This document shows, one piece after another, positions 11,001 to 20,600 of a DNA stretch of 42,672 bases. Source of the stretch: Phycisphaerae bacterium (lineage in GTDB: Bacteria; Planctomycetota; Phycisphaerae; UBA1845); contig JAJDDX010000324.1 of assembly GCA_029260055.1 (NCBI GenBank), forward strand, positions 1-42,672. The letters are read 5' to 3'. Each line of letters begins with the position of its first letter. The stretch's first letter is position 1. The notes under the pieces were generated by a model. It did not search any database. It was not told where the DNA came from and saw only the letters and a list, made by a program, of their open reading frames with translations. The position numbers and the translations under genes are program-made.

Positions 11001-11447
11001 GACGTCGAGCCACGCTCCCGTGTCGTCGTCAAGGCGTATGACAAGTTGACCGGAGTTATTGAAGTAGGCCTGGTAACCTACCGTGCCACTTTGGAGCGAA
11101 TCGAACACGCCGTCGAAGTTGCCGGTGTCCGCTTGGGTGCGCTTGACCCAGAAGGCGATGGTGAAGTCGCCCGTGCCGGGGGCGAACGCATTGGCCTGGG
11201 GCACGTTGATCCTGTAGTTGGGGTTCGAGACATAGAATAGAGTCCCGAAGACCGCCGCCTGGCCGATCTCCCCGGAGCCGAACGAGACGTTGGAGCCCAC
11301 AGTGCCGTTGGCGTTGCCGCCGGCGCTGTCAACACCGTTATTCTCGAATTCGTAGTGATCGACCAGAACCGCCCGGGCCGAACCGCTCAAAACGATCGCC
11401 GCGATAGCCGTGGCGATCCCGATGACGTGTGTCCTGCTCCTACTCAT
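8028..11447 (-). CDS. Secreted LamG/EGF cysteine-rich repeat protein with IPTL-CTERM-like anchor
   Basis: The product has 1139 residues. The ATG at 11447 is chosen because GAGGAG lies 6 bases upstream and a clean signal peptide follows. Order: LamG domain (about 25-235), CGNG...CDDGN cysteine-rich repeat and EGF-like DIDEC module, second LamG (about 325-530), another CDDGN repeat, and a seven-copy tandem array of 30-residue disintegrin-like cysteine repeats (657-867). Diverged copies of the same type follow, then a last CDDGN repeat. The C-terminus reads VPTVSTWG, a hydrophobic helix and an Arg-rich tail, which matches the IPTL-CTERM class of surface sorting signals. It is probably a surface-anchored adhesion or binding protein. 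It lies 128 bp downstream of the FecR-like gene, suggesting a shared regulon. Confidence 0.85.
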   Translation of the reverse strand: MSRSRTHVIGIATAIAAIVLSGSARAVLVDHYEFENNGVDSAGGNANGTVGSNVSFGSGEIGQAAVFGTLFYVSNPNYRINVPQANAFAPGTGDFTIAFWVKRTQADTGNFDGVFDSLQSGTVGYQAYFNNSGQLVIRLDDDTGAWLDVVSTSTITDTTGFHHIAFTVDRTAGLGRWYFDGVADPAIDVSVLIGSIAPSHDLRIGGVNGGSSRWGLDGRLDDLRFYDHRLTAAEVQNLYSPVTAVCGNGLIEGAEACDDGNAADGDGCSSSCNVEAGYDCAGEPSVCTDIDECLSAPCDPNAACTNLPGSFTCECNAGYVGDGFACVLMDLIDHYEFEGGGVDSAGGDANGAAGANVSFAPGVLGQGAVFGVAASPASQRIDVPQANGFNPGTGDFSVAFWVKRDQNDTGNFDGVLDALNGGGTGYQIYFSNDANAGGGNLDKLFMRLDDDTGAWLNVVSATAFADTISFHHYALTVDRTADTAQIWADGVLDATVDISVLTSAIVPNQDLRIGAIGEGGLDGKLDDLRFYNYKLTAAELQGLMPGACCDDSTGDCTLELEADCNAVGFRYGGAGTDCTTIDPPCEAPAVCGNGVVEGTEECDDGNTTADGNCCSADCMFEAEFTACGDADATGCNAADTCDAAGSCVDRIKPDAHVCRAAAGDCDVAESCDGVNPDCPADVLLTTECRAAAGDCDIAESCDGANPDCPADVLLTTECRAAAGACDVAESCDGASPDCPADVLLTTECRAAAGACDIAESCDGANPDCPADLLLTTECRAAAGVCDIAESCDGADPDCPADVLLTTECRAAAGDCDVAESCDGVNPDCPADVLLTTECRAAAGECDIAESCDGADPDCPTDAKSTDVCRASTGVCDPLEACDGVGDDCPIDEFEPELTACGDPDDTDCNAPDSCDAAGSCVDRAKPDTYECRTAGGECDVEEYCDGATHACPVDGFEPEFTACGDPDDTDCNAPDSCDGAGGCVDHVKPDTHVCRAEAGECDIEELCDGSTYDCPVDDKSIDVCRASTGTCDPLEACDGLGDACPADTTIDDCIDHDGCCADGCNANDDSDCIPICGNGVQEEGEECDDGNDDETDACTSACTSRQPVPTVSTWGLVVLALLLLVGAKALSFGRRSRAV
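8847..9476 (-). repeat. Seven tandem 90-bp coding repeats
   Basis: Seven consecutive 90-bp units encode 30-residue modules of the form CRAAAG-CD-AESCDG-PDCPAD. The units are near-identical except at a few fixed positions (D/A/V/E after G; V/I after CD; N/S/D before PDC). They lie in frame within the LamG/EGF gene, so copy-number change by 90 bp keeps the frame. Six cysteine or acidic positions per unit are invariant. Confidence 0.9.
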
Positions 11448-11575
11448 TGCCCGCTCCTCTCTCCTCAAACGAGTCCTCCCGCGCCGCACTGCCCTCACAT
11501 ATGCGACCGGCCAAACGGACTCCGATTCCTCGTTGCACTGCGCGTGCGCCGACACAGGTTGTCTCCCGGTCGGTG

Positions 11576-13042
11576 CTAGCTACCTTCCTCGACCGCCTCG
11601 GTCAGAATCCGGGCTTGGTCGATATACTGCTTGGTCCGAAACCGGATCTGGATCTTCATGCGATCTCTGCCGATCGCGAACATCTCGTCGTCGAGCCCGC
11701 GAAGTCCTCGATCCGCGCTCGGCGGGAAGCCTTCCAGCCCGAACACGGGGTCGCTCGCGTATAGCCCCTCGTCTGAGAAGATCACACCGATAATCGGAGT
11801 CGGGAACTCCAGCACGAGCGCGGCCTGCCGCTCTTTCTGGTTCTTCCTGATGTCCGGGTCAAAGTGCAGGAAATAGCTGTTGACGACCCGACCGGCTGGA
11901 ACGGATTTGCCACGTACGCGAGTCTTGCCGGTGGCCACCGGGCCGTAGCTCCCCGGCCTGGTGACTACATCTCGCAACGGTTCTTCGAGCGTAACGTTCA
12001 GTCGTTCCGGAAACAGCCACACGCGCTCCTCGTCAACGCACTTGCCTGGAGCAACCGTCGGAACGCCTTGAGGTTCGTAGCGCACGTCTCCGAAGACTGT
12101 CGGGCGGTGGACGAACTCATCCCAGGAGCGCGCAAACCTCGTCCGATCGGCCGATTCGATCGGCCGCACGTGCTCTGGTAGGGATTGGCCCGCAGGGATC
12201 GTTCCGGCGTTCCCGGCCTCCACGCGTACGCTATGAGGATTTAGCTTCTCGGACGCCCCGGGCACCCGCAGTTCAATCTCACCGGCGAATACGGCAAACT
12301 CCACCTGGCCGCCGGCGCCGACTTCCACGCCGAACTCCGTTCCGAGGTCCACGATCGACCCGGCCGGTGTCACGACCGTAAAGCCCCGCGCGGAAGGTCT
12401 CACTCTTGCCGACAGCTTTCCGGAAGCGAGGGTCAGTTCATTGTCGTTGGTCAGCTCAATCGCGGTCGGCGCTTCGAGTATGACGGTAGCGCCGCGCCCC
12501 AACGTGACCTCGGCGGAGCCGCCGACCAGCGACATCTTGCCGGCCTGCAACCTCTCGCCGGTAGCGGTCGCATGCCCTTCCGTCTCCCATCGTGCGGCAT
12601 GCTGGCGGGTAAGCGTCGCGATACCCGCGCCCGATCCAATCCAGAAATACCGAACGCCCAGAATCGCCACCAGAACACACGCCGCGAGGGCGGCGTATCG
12701 CACTTGCCGGCTGAAAAGCCACCACACGGGGATGCGCGGCTTCCACGCAGTTTGTTTTGGAGCCTCGCGGGCCGGCTCTGCGCCGGCATCGTGGTCGGCC
12801 GCCGACTCCGTGAACAGAAGCTCGGCCACCTTGGCTTCATCGAAATCCCCCGATCCACCGAGCAGCGACTGCATGTCGCGCGCTCGCAGCGCGTCGTAGA
12901 GATGCGAATGGGCAGTTGACGCGCGCACGAAACGCCGGGCGTTGTTCGGGTGCGCGCTAATCCACGCTTCCAGCGCCTCCACTTCATCCGCGGAGAGCTG
13001 GCCGTCGAGAAAGTCGTAGATGAGTTCGACGGTGATCTTCAC
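11576..13042 (-). CDS. FecR-domain putative anti-sigma/transmembrane regulator
   Basis: The 488-residue product starts at a GTG whose last two bases and the next A form the TGA of the sigma gene (GTGA overlap), with GGAGAG upstream. Residues 1-60 resemble the short cytoplasmic anti-sigma segment (YDFLDGQL, then a His-containing helix). One transmembrane helix lies at about 117-136. A FecR domain follows at about 150-260 (TPAGSIVDLGTEFGV). The last 200 residues are an extra extracytoplasmic domain of unknown type. The known role of such proteins is to hold or activate the partner ECF-type sigma factor in response to an outside signal. The partner is evident from the overlap; the signal is unknown. 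Confidence 0.85.
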   Translation of the reverse strand: MKITVELIYDFLDGQLSADEVEALEAWISAHPNNARRFVRASTAHSHLYDALRARDMQSLLGGSGDFDEAKVAELLFTESAADHDAGAEPAREAPKQTAWKPRIPVWWLFSRQVRYAALAACVLVAILGVRYFWIGSGAGIATLTRQHAARWETEGHATATGERLQAGKMSLVGGSAEVTLGRGATVILEAPTAIELTNDNELTLASGKLSARVRPSARGFTVVTPAGSIVDLGTEFGVEVGAGGQVEFAVFAGEIELRVPGASEKLNPHSVRVEAGNAGTIPAGQSLPEHVRPIESADRTRFARSWDEFVHRPTVFGDVRYEPQGVPTVAPGKCVDEERVWLFPERLNVTLEEPLRDVVTRPGSYGPVATGKTRVRGKSVPAGRVVNSYFLHFDPDIRKNQKERQAALVLEFPTPIIGVIFSDEGLYASDPVFGLEGFPPSADRGLRGLDDEMFAIGRDRMKIQIRFRTKQYIDQARILTEAVEEGS

Positions 13043-13581
13043 GACGAGGGCTCTCCTGCAAGCCGCTGCTCGATACACCGTTCCAGGGCGGCTCGAACAC
13101 GATGCAGCATCACGCGCACGGCGTTCGCAGATAGGGTCAGGTGCTCGGCAATCTCTCGGGGTTTCAAGTCGCGTGCGTAGCGGAACTCCAGCAGGTGTCG
13201 GGCCCGCTCAGTCAGTCGCTCGCGGCAGTGCTCCAACGCCTCGCGCCGTTCCAGGTCGAGCGGAGCCTCTGCTTCATGCGCCGCGACAATTTTGTCCAGC
13301 GTGTCGCTGCCGAACAGCGGGAGCTCCCGGCCCTTCCGGCGCCGGTACTCCAGCACCTTGAACCGGGCGATCCCGAGCGCCCATGATGGAAAAGGCCGCT
13401 CCGGCTCGTAGTCGCCGAATCGCGTCGCGACAGTCTGGGCGGTCTGCTGCAGCACATCGGCGGAATCGTGGAAGTCGTGTACCACGGAACGAATGAACGC
13501 CGCGACGATAGGGTGGGCCTGCGTCCAGAGCTCGGCCATGCGAGCCATATCGTCGGGTTGCTGCTCCTGAGCGCTTGACAC
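13039..13581 (-). CDS. ECF-like sigma-70 factor (planctomycete/verrucomicrobial type)
   Basis: The 180-residue product begins at GTG with GGAG 7 bases upstream. Region 2 includes the segment FPSWALGIARFKVLEYRRRK, the core-binding and -10 recognition helix. Region 4 near the C-terminus (LKPREIAEHLTLSANAVRVM) is the -35-binding helix-turn-helix. There is no extra domain, and the length is normal for the family. It directs RNA polymerase to a dedicated promoter set. The 4-base overlap with the FecR-like gene shows co-translation. The two giant secreted genes downstream on the same strand are plausible targets, by position only. Confidence 0.92.
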   Translation of the reverse strand: MSSAQEQQPDDMARMAELWTQAHPIVAAFIRSVVHDFHDSADVLQQTAQTVATRFGDYEPERPFPSWALGIARFKVLEYRRRKGRELPLFGSDTLDKIVAAHEAEAPLDLERREALEHCRERLTERARHLLEFRYARDLKPREIAEHLTLSANAVRVMLHRVRAALERCIEQRLAGEPSS

Positions 13582-13961
13582 CAGACTGCTCCGCTACGGC
13601 TGATCGAAAAAGAAAACGCTAGTTACGCACGGCTCCGGCTATGCGGGCTTGGCCGGCCCAATCGTCACACCTTCGCCCTCCGTATAGTAATTGACGGTCG
13701 GCGGGAGAACATTACATGATCAAGCTGCGTTTTTTGCTCGAGACGCCGATTGCTGAGCCCCAGGTGCATTTCGAGTCGAAACACGGGACCCGAGCCTACC
13801 CACAGGTCCTCGCGCAGCAGGCGGTTAAATAGCAGCGGCCTCGAGGTATTCCGGGATGTCGCTTCCGTCTGCTTCGAGCTGCCGCCGCCAGAACGCAGCC
13901 TCGTTCCGTCGGCGGTTGCGAGGTACTTGGTCACCGCGTTCCGGTCTGGGGGGGTAACTAC
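13582..13961. other. Gene-free stretch, possibly decayed 5' part of the next gene
   Basis: No complete gene is seen. A short start-like frame near 13715 runs to a stop before 13835. The frame of the downstream remnant is open only back to a TAA near 13825 and has no signal peptide. The stretch therefore looks like eroded coding sequence plus the divergent promoter region of the sigma gene. Confidence 0.4.
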
Positions 13962-14906
13962 GTGGACAACGACGACGACACGGTGTGCGATCCGCTGGAC
14001 AACTGTCCCCTGTACAATCCGGATCAGGCAGACTGCGACGGCAACGAAGTTGGCGACGTGTGCGACATCGCGGACAACGGAAGGCCGATGGCGGAGAATC
14101 GATTCGACAATGACGGGACAATCCGCCCGTGCATGACGGACGATGATTGCCTTGCCGGCTTGAATCCCGAGTCGCAGGCATACTGCGTGCATCCACCGAG
14201 TGCCCCGGGTGGCGAGGGCACGTGCTACGTCCAGAAGAACCGCTACATCTCGATCGATCCGACTCCGGTGACCGCCTGCACCCCAACAGCTCGGCGGGAG
14301 ACACTCGACATGAACGGAAACGGCATATGCGAACCCGGGATCGACATCGTGATCGGCTGGGTTGGCGAACCGACCGAACCGACGATCACCGGCCCACTAG
14401 ACGTGCCTGAACCATCGCCTCAACTCCTCGCTCGGATCGTGGCCGACGCGGCTGCCCATTACCGCGATTGGGCCCGCCAGCACAACGGCGAACCGTGGGT
14501 TGACCCGAGCGTCCAAGTTGGCGACTGCGAGGTTTCGCCCGGCCACACATACTTCGTGCAGGCGATCGCGAAGGGTGCCGACATCGCTGACGAGGCCAGC
14601 TACTCCGTGGCGGTTGTTCTGAGGACGACAACGCTGTTCGGTGACGTGACGGGCGGGACGATCGGTACGCCGCCGGACAACATCTGCAGTTTTAGGGACA
14701 TCACTGCCGTCGTGCAGGCGTTCCAAGGGAATCAGCGGATACCAAAGGCCTGGTGCGATCCGCTGGGTGGAACGCAAACGCCTGAGATCCCGGACTTCTC
14801 CGACACTAGTTTCGGCGACATCGGCCGGGCTGTGGACTGCTTCCAGGGTCAGCCCTATCCGTTCTGCCCGCCGTTGGATTGCACCGACACGGGTTGTCCG
14901 GAATAG
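13962..14906 (+). pseudogene. Truncated relative of the giant secreted protein's C-terminal module
   Basis: The 314-codon frame begins at a GTG inside a thrombospondin-type-3-like calcium repeat (DNDDDTVCDPLDNCP). It continues as a close relative of the last 210 residues of the 3050-7759 protein. Shared signatures are CYVQKNRYISI versus CYVPKNRYVSV, GDCEVSPG, GADIADEASYS, FGDVTGG, and PEIPDFSD followed by a dockerin-like FGDI. It has no signal peptide or clear ribosome site, and the open frame upstream of the GTG does not look like protein. A 5'-truncated copy left by recombination is the simplest reading. A short expressed protein cannot be excluded. Confidence 0.6.
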
Positions 14907-15155
14907 GCTGATTTGCGATTGTCCAGGGCAATGTTGCCCGCAACAGATGGTCCCCGGGCCGGCGGTAGGCTCAGCGTACGTTCTACACTGCGGGGACAGC
15001 GACTCTATACCCAGCTCCAATTCAGGATCTGCCGTCGCAGCTTCTCCGCCCAGCTTCCGGATCCAACGTGGCCTGCGTGAACCCCGCCCGCCGTTTTGCT
15101 ATGCTGCTCTCATCGGTCGGTGGCGAGGTGAAGGGGATGGCATACGGCGGACAGG

Positions 15156-17543
15156 ATGGCTGAGGCATCACAAGATCAAAACGCAGACGACAGCGCGCTC
15201 GATGAGCGTTTGGGCGGGATTCTGAACGCACTCGAGGAGCGAATTGCAGGCGGAGAGAACGTCAGCGAGGCTGCAGTGCGCGCCGAGTATCCGGAGTATG
15301 CGGATCAGCTACTCCCGGCGCTTGCGAGGCTACGCGAGATCGGCCGCCTGGAGGGAATCCGCCCTTCGACTGACAGCGTCGCGAACCTGGTGGAACGCGG
15401 CCTTCTGACGCCGTCCTCAGATCCAGCGTACGCGGCCGAGTTGGGGCCCTACAGGGTTCGCCGCCTGATCGGAAGCGGCGGGATGGGGATCGTCCTCGAA
15501 GCCCACGAGGACGCCCTCGATCGCACGGTGGCGCTCAAGATCATCCGCCCTGAACTTGTTCGCGACGGGGCCGCGTTCGTGCGGTTTGAGCGCGAGGCCA
15601 AGGCTACCGCCGCGCTCCAGAACCCCAATGTGGTCACCGTCCACGCGGTCGGCGAGCATGGTGGCACGCACTTCCTGTCCATGGAGTACATTCGCGGTAG
15701 CTCGCTGAGCGGCTTGATTAGGCAGCACGGACCGCTGCCGATGGCAACGATCCGTCATATCTTCCGCAGGATACTTTTCGGTCTTGTGGCTGTGCACGAG
15801 GCGAACCTGGTCCACCGCGACATCAAGTCCTCCAACGTGTTGATCGGTGATTACAACCTGGTGGAATACGAACGCCAGCATGCCGCGTGCAAGCCGGCGC
15901 ATGACGCAGAAGCCGACCCATTGCCTAGCCCGGGCTCCGGTGACGCCGGGCCCGACTTCGCCGTGAAGATTGCGGACTTCGGGCTGGCGCGGCTCGATTC
16001 CGCGCAGGCGACCCTCACCGGCAAGGGGTGCGTTCCCGGTACGCCGGAGTACATGAGTCCCGAGCAGACCCGCACTGGCGACAAGATTGGTCATCGCACA
16101 GATCTCTACTCGGCCGGAGTCGTGCTCTACGAGATGCTCGCGGGGCGCACACCGTTCAAGGCCGAATCGCCCTCGACTGTGGGATACCGGATCGTGCATG
16201 AGGATCCTGCCGATCCGCGGGCGCTGAATGCCGCGGCTGCGCCCGATCTTTCCAGCCTCGCCCTGCGGCTGCTGGCCAAGCGTCCGGAGGATCGGTTCGA
16301 GACGGCCGCCGAGGCGATCTCGGCACTCGACCGCGGAACACGTGTCCATCTACCTCGCACGCGGCGCCGGATGCTGCGCTGGTGTGCGGGTCTGGTGATC
16401 GTGATGGCGACCGCAGGCGGCTGGGCGATGCTCGGAGGCGAGACCTCGCCGACTGTCTCAGATGTGACGCCGCCGATCATCACGGGTGTCACGGTGCGCG
16501 AGGACATTGATGGCAACCGCACGCGTACATTGCTGGTTGATTACGCGGACGGACGATCTCGTGTGCCGTTTGTCACGCTTCCCGGCGTCGTTGGCCGGAT
16601 CAATGCCGCTGCCGTAGTAGACCAGGATGGACACCCTGACAACGGCGACGAGTTGGTCGTGGCGGCACTCAACAATCCTCGGAATCGCAACGCATTCGTA
16701 TGGTACGACGCTGCTGGCACACACGTATGGCAACAGGACATGACGCCACGCGATCACGTGAAGCTAGCGACATGGCCGGATGTCGATAATGCGGAGGCGA
16801 CCCTTCCCTGGTCGGGACGCTGGTTGGCGACCGGCAATCTCGATGGCGTGCCGGGAGACGAGGTCGTCCTCGGCGCGAACCACCAAGGGACTCCGGCGCG
16901 CGTCACGGTTTGCGCTCCGCGAGGAGACGATCTCATCGCAACCTTCTGGCACCACGGTCACCTTTCCCACGCGACGATCGTTGAGGACTTCCTGGGGCCT
17001 GGCCGGCCTGCGATTGTAGCGTGGGGCCAGAACAATGAACTCGATCGGCCAATGGCTCCGCCGACAGATCCGCGCGGGGCAGCGTGGCCCTTAGGCACGC
17101 CCCTGACCGTATACGATCTGGTGCTGATCCTCATGGTGCTGGACCCGGCGCAAATGAACGGTATCGGGCCGCCACGAATGGCGGAACTCGCACACCTGGA
17201 CGGCGACCCTCCGTACGCCTATGCGTTCCTGAACCATGCGTACCAACTTCGCGAATCGGAGGACGGCACCGGTCTGGGGTGGGCCGAAGTGGAGGAGGTT
17301 TCCGCGCACGATGGCAGCGGTGAGACGTGGCTCCGGCTTGTATTCAATGTGACGGGCAAAGTCGGCACGGACGAGAAGCCGATTGGCGGCCGTGGCTTTG
17401 AGTTCTTCGTCGATAAGGATCTGAAGATCCGCGGGAAGGTCAGCGTGTACAACGAGCGTGTCTTCAAGACCCGCTGGCGTGAGGCATGGACGCCGATCAT
17501 CCAGGAGGGACAATGGCTCAGGCCGGGCGAGCATGGCGGCTGA
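15156..17543 (+). CDS. Transmembrane Hanks-type Ser/Thr protein kinase
   Basis: The 795-residue product has an N-terminal helical segment of about 95 residues typical of planctomycete kinases. A full kinase domain follows: Gly loop GSGGMG near 102, catalytic-site lysine in VALKII near 127, HRDIKSSN near 221, DFG near 274 and PEYMSPEQ after it. All key residues are present, so it should be active. An insert of about 35 residues separates HRDIKSSN from the DFG segment. A single transmembrane helix lies at about 405-425. The remaining 370 residues, outside the cytoplasm, are unknown; they begin with a beta-rich part and a sentence-like PDVDN/DGVPGDEVV pattern resembling FG-GAP-type repeats. The gene is alone on the plus strand. 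Confidence 0.9.
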   Translation: MAEASQDQNADDSALDERLGGILNALEERIAGGENVSEAAVRAEYPEYADQLLPALARLREIGRLEGIRPSTDSVANLVERGLLTPSSDPAYAAELGPYRVRRLIGSGGMGIVLEAHEDALDRTVALKIIRPELVRDGAAFVRFEREAKATAALQNPNVVTVHAVGEHGGTHFLSMEYIRGSSLSGLIRQHGPLPMATIRHIFRRILFGLVAVHEANLVHRDIKSSNVLIGDYNLVEYERQHAACKPAHDAEADPLPSPGSGDAGPDFAVKIADFGLARLDSAQATLTGKGCVPGTPEYMSPEQTRTGDKIGHRTDLYSAGVVLYEMLAGRTPFKAESPSTVGYRIVHEDPADPRALNAAAAPDLSSLALRLLAKRPEDRFETAAEAISALDRGTRVHLPRTRRRMLRWCAGLVIVMATAGGWAMLGGETSPTVSDVTPPIITGVTVREDIDGNRTRTLLVDYADGRSRVPFVTLPGVVGRINAAAVVDQDGHPDNGDELVVAALNNPRNRNAFVWYDAAGTHVWQQDMTPRDHVKLATWPDVDNAEATLPWSGRWLATGNLDGVPGDEVVLGANHQGTPARVTVCAPRGDDLIATFWHHGHLSHATIVEDFLGPGRPAIVAWGQNNELDRPMAPPTDPRGAAWPLGTPLTVYDLVLILMVLDPAQMNGIGPPRMAELAHLDGDPPYAYAFLNHAYQLRESEDGTGLGWAEVEEVSAHDGSGETWLRLVFNVTGKVGTDEKPIGGRGFEFFVDKDLKIRGKVSVYNERVFKTRWREAWTPIIQEGQWLRPGEHGG

Positions 17544-17692
17544 CGCCACATCCCAGCCCTCGTGCCGGGCGCGGCCCGTCAGCGTGCGGTTGCGGGCTCT
17601 CAACCGGTCGCCACGCGCTGTTCGTGTCAATCTGGTGCCTCGACGCGCACGCCCTCCAGTGAAGCGTCGATATGTGCCCCAACGCCATTCGG

Positions 17693-20600
17693 TCACGGCC
17701 CGAAGACGAGGTCTGTCGGCCACTGCAGTCCGCTTCCGATAAAGGAGCCAATGCTCGCGCCCGTCTCACCGTCGAATTCATGGACCTCACCACTGGAACT
17801 GTAATCGACTACCAACAGATTGCCATTCGGCCCGAAACCGAGACCATAAGGGTACATCCCGCCAGCACCGCTGGTAAACACGCGCAGGAAGGCGCCGGTT
17901 ACGCCGTCGAACACTACGACTTGCCTGGATCCGTGGAGGCTACTTACGTAGGTATTGCCGTCACGGCCGAACACCACTCTGACCGGCTTGTCGACGTGCG
18001 AATCGGCGGCGATGAAAGTGGTCGCATCGCCGTTGTCAAAGTCGTACCTTGTCACGGTCTTGGACCCGTAGTTCACGATGTAGAGATCGCCGTCAGGTCC
18101 GACCGTGACGCCGTGCGGTTGAGATAGCACTCCAGAGCCGATTGCCTCTCCGATGAACACGCCAGTTATGCCATCGTACTCAAGCAAACACTGTTGACCC
18201 TGACCCTCCACGACGAATAAGTTCATTTCCGGGCCCGCAAATGCCATGCCACGTGGGTGAGAGGGGCGTCCCGCGTTGGTTGTAATGAAGTCCCCGATCA
18301 GTTCTCCCGTGTGTACGTCGAATTCTCCAACGCGGTTGAACCTTGGATAGGAAACAAACAGATTACCATTCGGGCCGAAGGTCGCGCTTTCGGGATGATC
18401 TGCGGCGCCGTGCGTGAACACTGCAAGTAACTCGCCTGTGGTGCTGTCGTACTGCTTCACGTTGTTGCCCTCGTGGTTCACCACGAAGAGATCGCCCAAC
18501 TGGACGGACGGTCTGTTGGGTCCGGCCATGTCGGGCTCGAGTTCCGCCCAGTCATCCAGGTCCACGTCCCCATCGCCGTCGGCGTCAAACGTGTCCTGGC
18601 AGGCGGGAGATGGACCCGAGCCGTAGCACCGCTGGAACTCGTGGAAGTCTCGGAGATCGATGTCCCCGTCCCGGTCCCAATCGCCTGGAATGAACGGCGG
18701 ACAACCGAACTCATCAACTTCCGTATCGGGTATCGTGTCCGGGCAATCGTCGCAGCTATCGATGACGCCGTCCCCGTCACCATCCGATTCGCATTCGTCG
18801 GGGATGCCGTTCGCATCGCAATCCTGACTCAGCCCGCAGTCAGGGAGGTCGCATGGGCCGCCGCTAGATCCACACTCAATGTCGCACGCATCCCGAATGC
18901 CGTTACCGTTGCAGTCGTCATCTGCGTTGTCATCCATGTAGATGAACGTCCCACCAGAGGACTCGGCCAGGTCTTCCAGAAAGACGTAATCGGAGACGGC
19001 GGGCAGGTTACGGCTCCCACCGCCTTCGCGATCCTTGCCGCCACGCTGTCCGAAGGATTCCCAGAAGCGCGCCTGCGCAGTGACCCCGTTGTCGTGCAGC
19101 CTGTCGTACACTCTCTGCTGCCACGAATCGAGGTCGTAGTTGCCGGACGGCGGTGGGCCGCTGTCACTCCAGAAGCCGTCGCATTCGCCATCACTTGCGT
19201 TTTCGCCACCGTCCGTGCTGATCGCAAGCACCCGATCGCCGAGGGTCTCAACCGGATAAGATGCGACCAGATCATCGATCGCCTCGCAGATGCTCTCGGC
19301 GAGCGGCGTTTGTCCATCGCACCCGTCCGGTGCCAGGCCGTCGATGGCGGCAAGAGCCTCCGCTTCGCCAACAAACCCGGTGAGCGGCGTTGGCTCAGTG
19401 TTGGCGAAGGTCCAGACAGCTGCGGCACCCAACGGGTTGTCCGCGAAGAACGTAGAGACATCATCAGCGGCGTAGATCAACGCATCCTCGCAGCGGGTGT
19501 GGCCGTTGATGCGAGGCGTTATCATCGACCCGGTGCGGTCGATCAATACGAGCATGTGATCCGATTCGCATTCGTCAGGGATACCGTTGGTGTTGACGTC
19601 TATTGAGGGCAGCTCGTTCAGTTCACCGTCGAAGCTCAACCCTGCGCCAATGTTGAAGCTCCCGTTCGGTGACCAGACGTTGACGGTGACGGCGCCACCG
19701 GGGGTATACGGCTCGATGGTCCCACCGGTCCAGTTGAGCTGGCCATGGCCGTGGAACCCGATGTTGATCGTGTCAGCGATCAAGGTGCCCCCGGCCAGGT
19801 TGTACGTGCCGTCTGCGCCGCAGTTGACGCCGATGTAGAGTGTTTCTTGAACAGTGTCGGTTCCACCGATCTGCGTGATCTGGCCGGTGCCGTCAAGGCC
19901 AATGGTCAGGACGCTGCTGCTGACGTTCCCGTGCGTAATGTCCAAAGTGGAGACCACGCCGTCATATGCGCCCTGCCCGACGGTGAGGTGCTCAACCGCG
20001 ATGTCGCCTGCGATGTCGACCGCACCCGCCGGAGCATCAATGATGAAGTAATCCGTGCCGAGCAATTGGCCATGAACGCCACCATCCACGGAGAGCGTGC
20101 CTCCAGTGAGCCGATACGATCCCACTGCCCCAGCGGTCACACCGATGTGCAGATCACCGGTAACGTGCATTGTGCCGCCGGCTTGATTCACGGCCCCCAC
20201 GCCGTACTCGCCGACGCGCAGCTCACCGGCATCGAGCGTCGCACCGGCTCCAAGATCAAGCGTGCCGTCGGTCGAGAATGCTGCCCGGTTGGTGATTGCG
20301 TGGCTAGAGGAGCCGGCGAGTGTCACGTTGCTTTCGCTCTCGACGCGCAACTCGCCAGTGTCGATCGTCGCGCCATCTCGGAGATGAAGCGTGCCACCAG
20401 TGGAAATGGCTGTCAGATCTGTGACGGTGCAGGCGGAGATCCCGTCGAGCGTGACGACGCTGCCGCCCTCGACGCGCAGCTCACCGACATCGAGCGTTGC
20501 ACCGGCTGCAAGATGAAGCGCGCTGCCGGCTGAGAGGGCTGCCAGATCGCTCACCGTATAGGTGAAGATCCCGTCGAGCATGACGTCGCTCCCGCCCTCG

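Noticed and set aside
8280..11240. Long plus-strand reading frames (about 343, 316 and 586 codons) opposite the LamG/EGF gene
   Set aside because: They mirror the 90-bp repeats and GC-rich codons of the minus-strand gene; products are low-complexity with no start signals or domains.
13715..13835. Short start-like frame before the truncated secreted-protein gene
   Set aside because: About 38 codons with no recognisable feature; likely eroded sequence.
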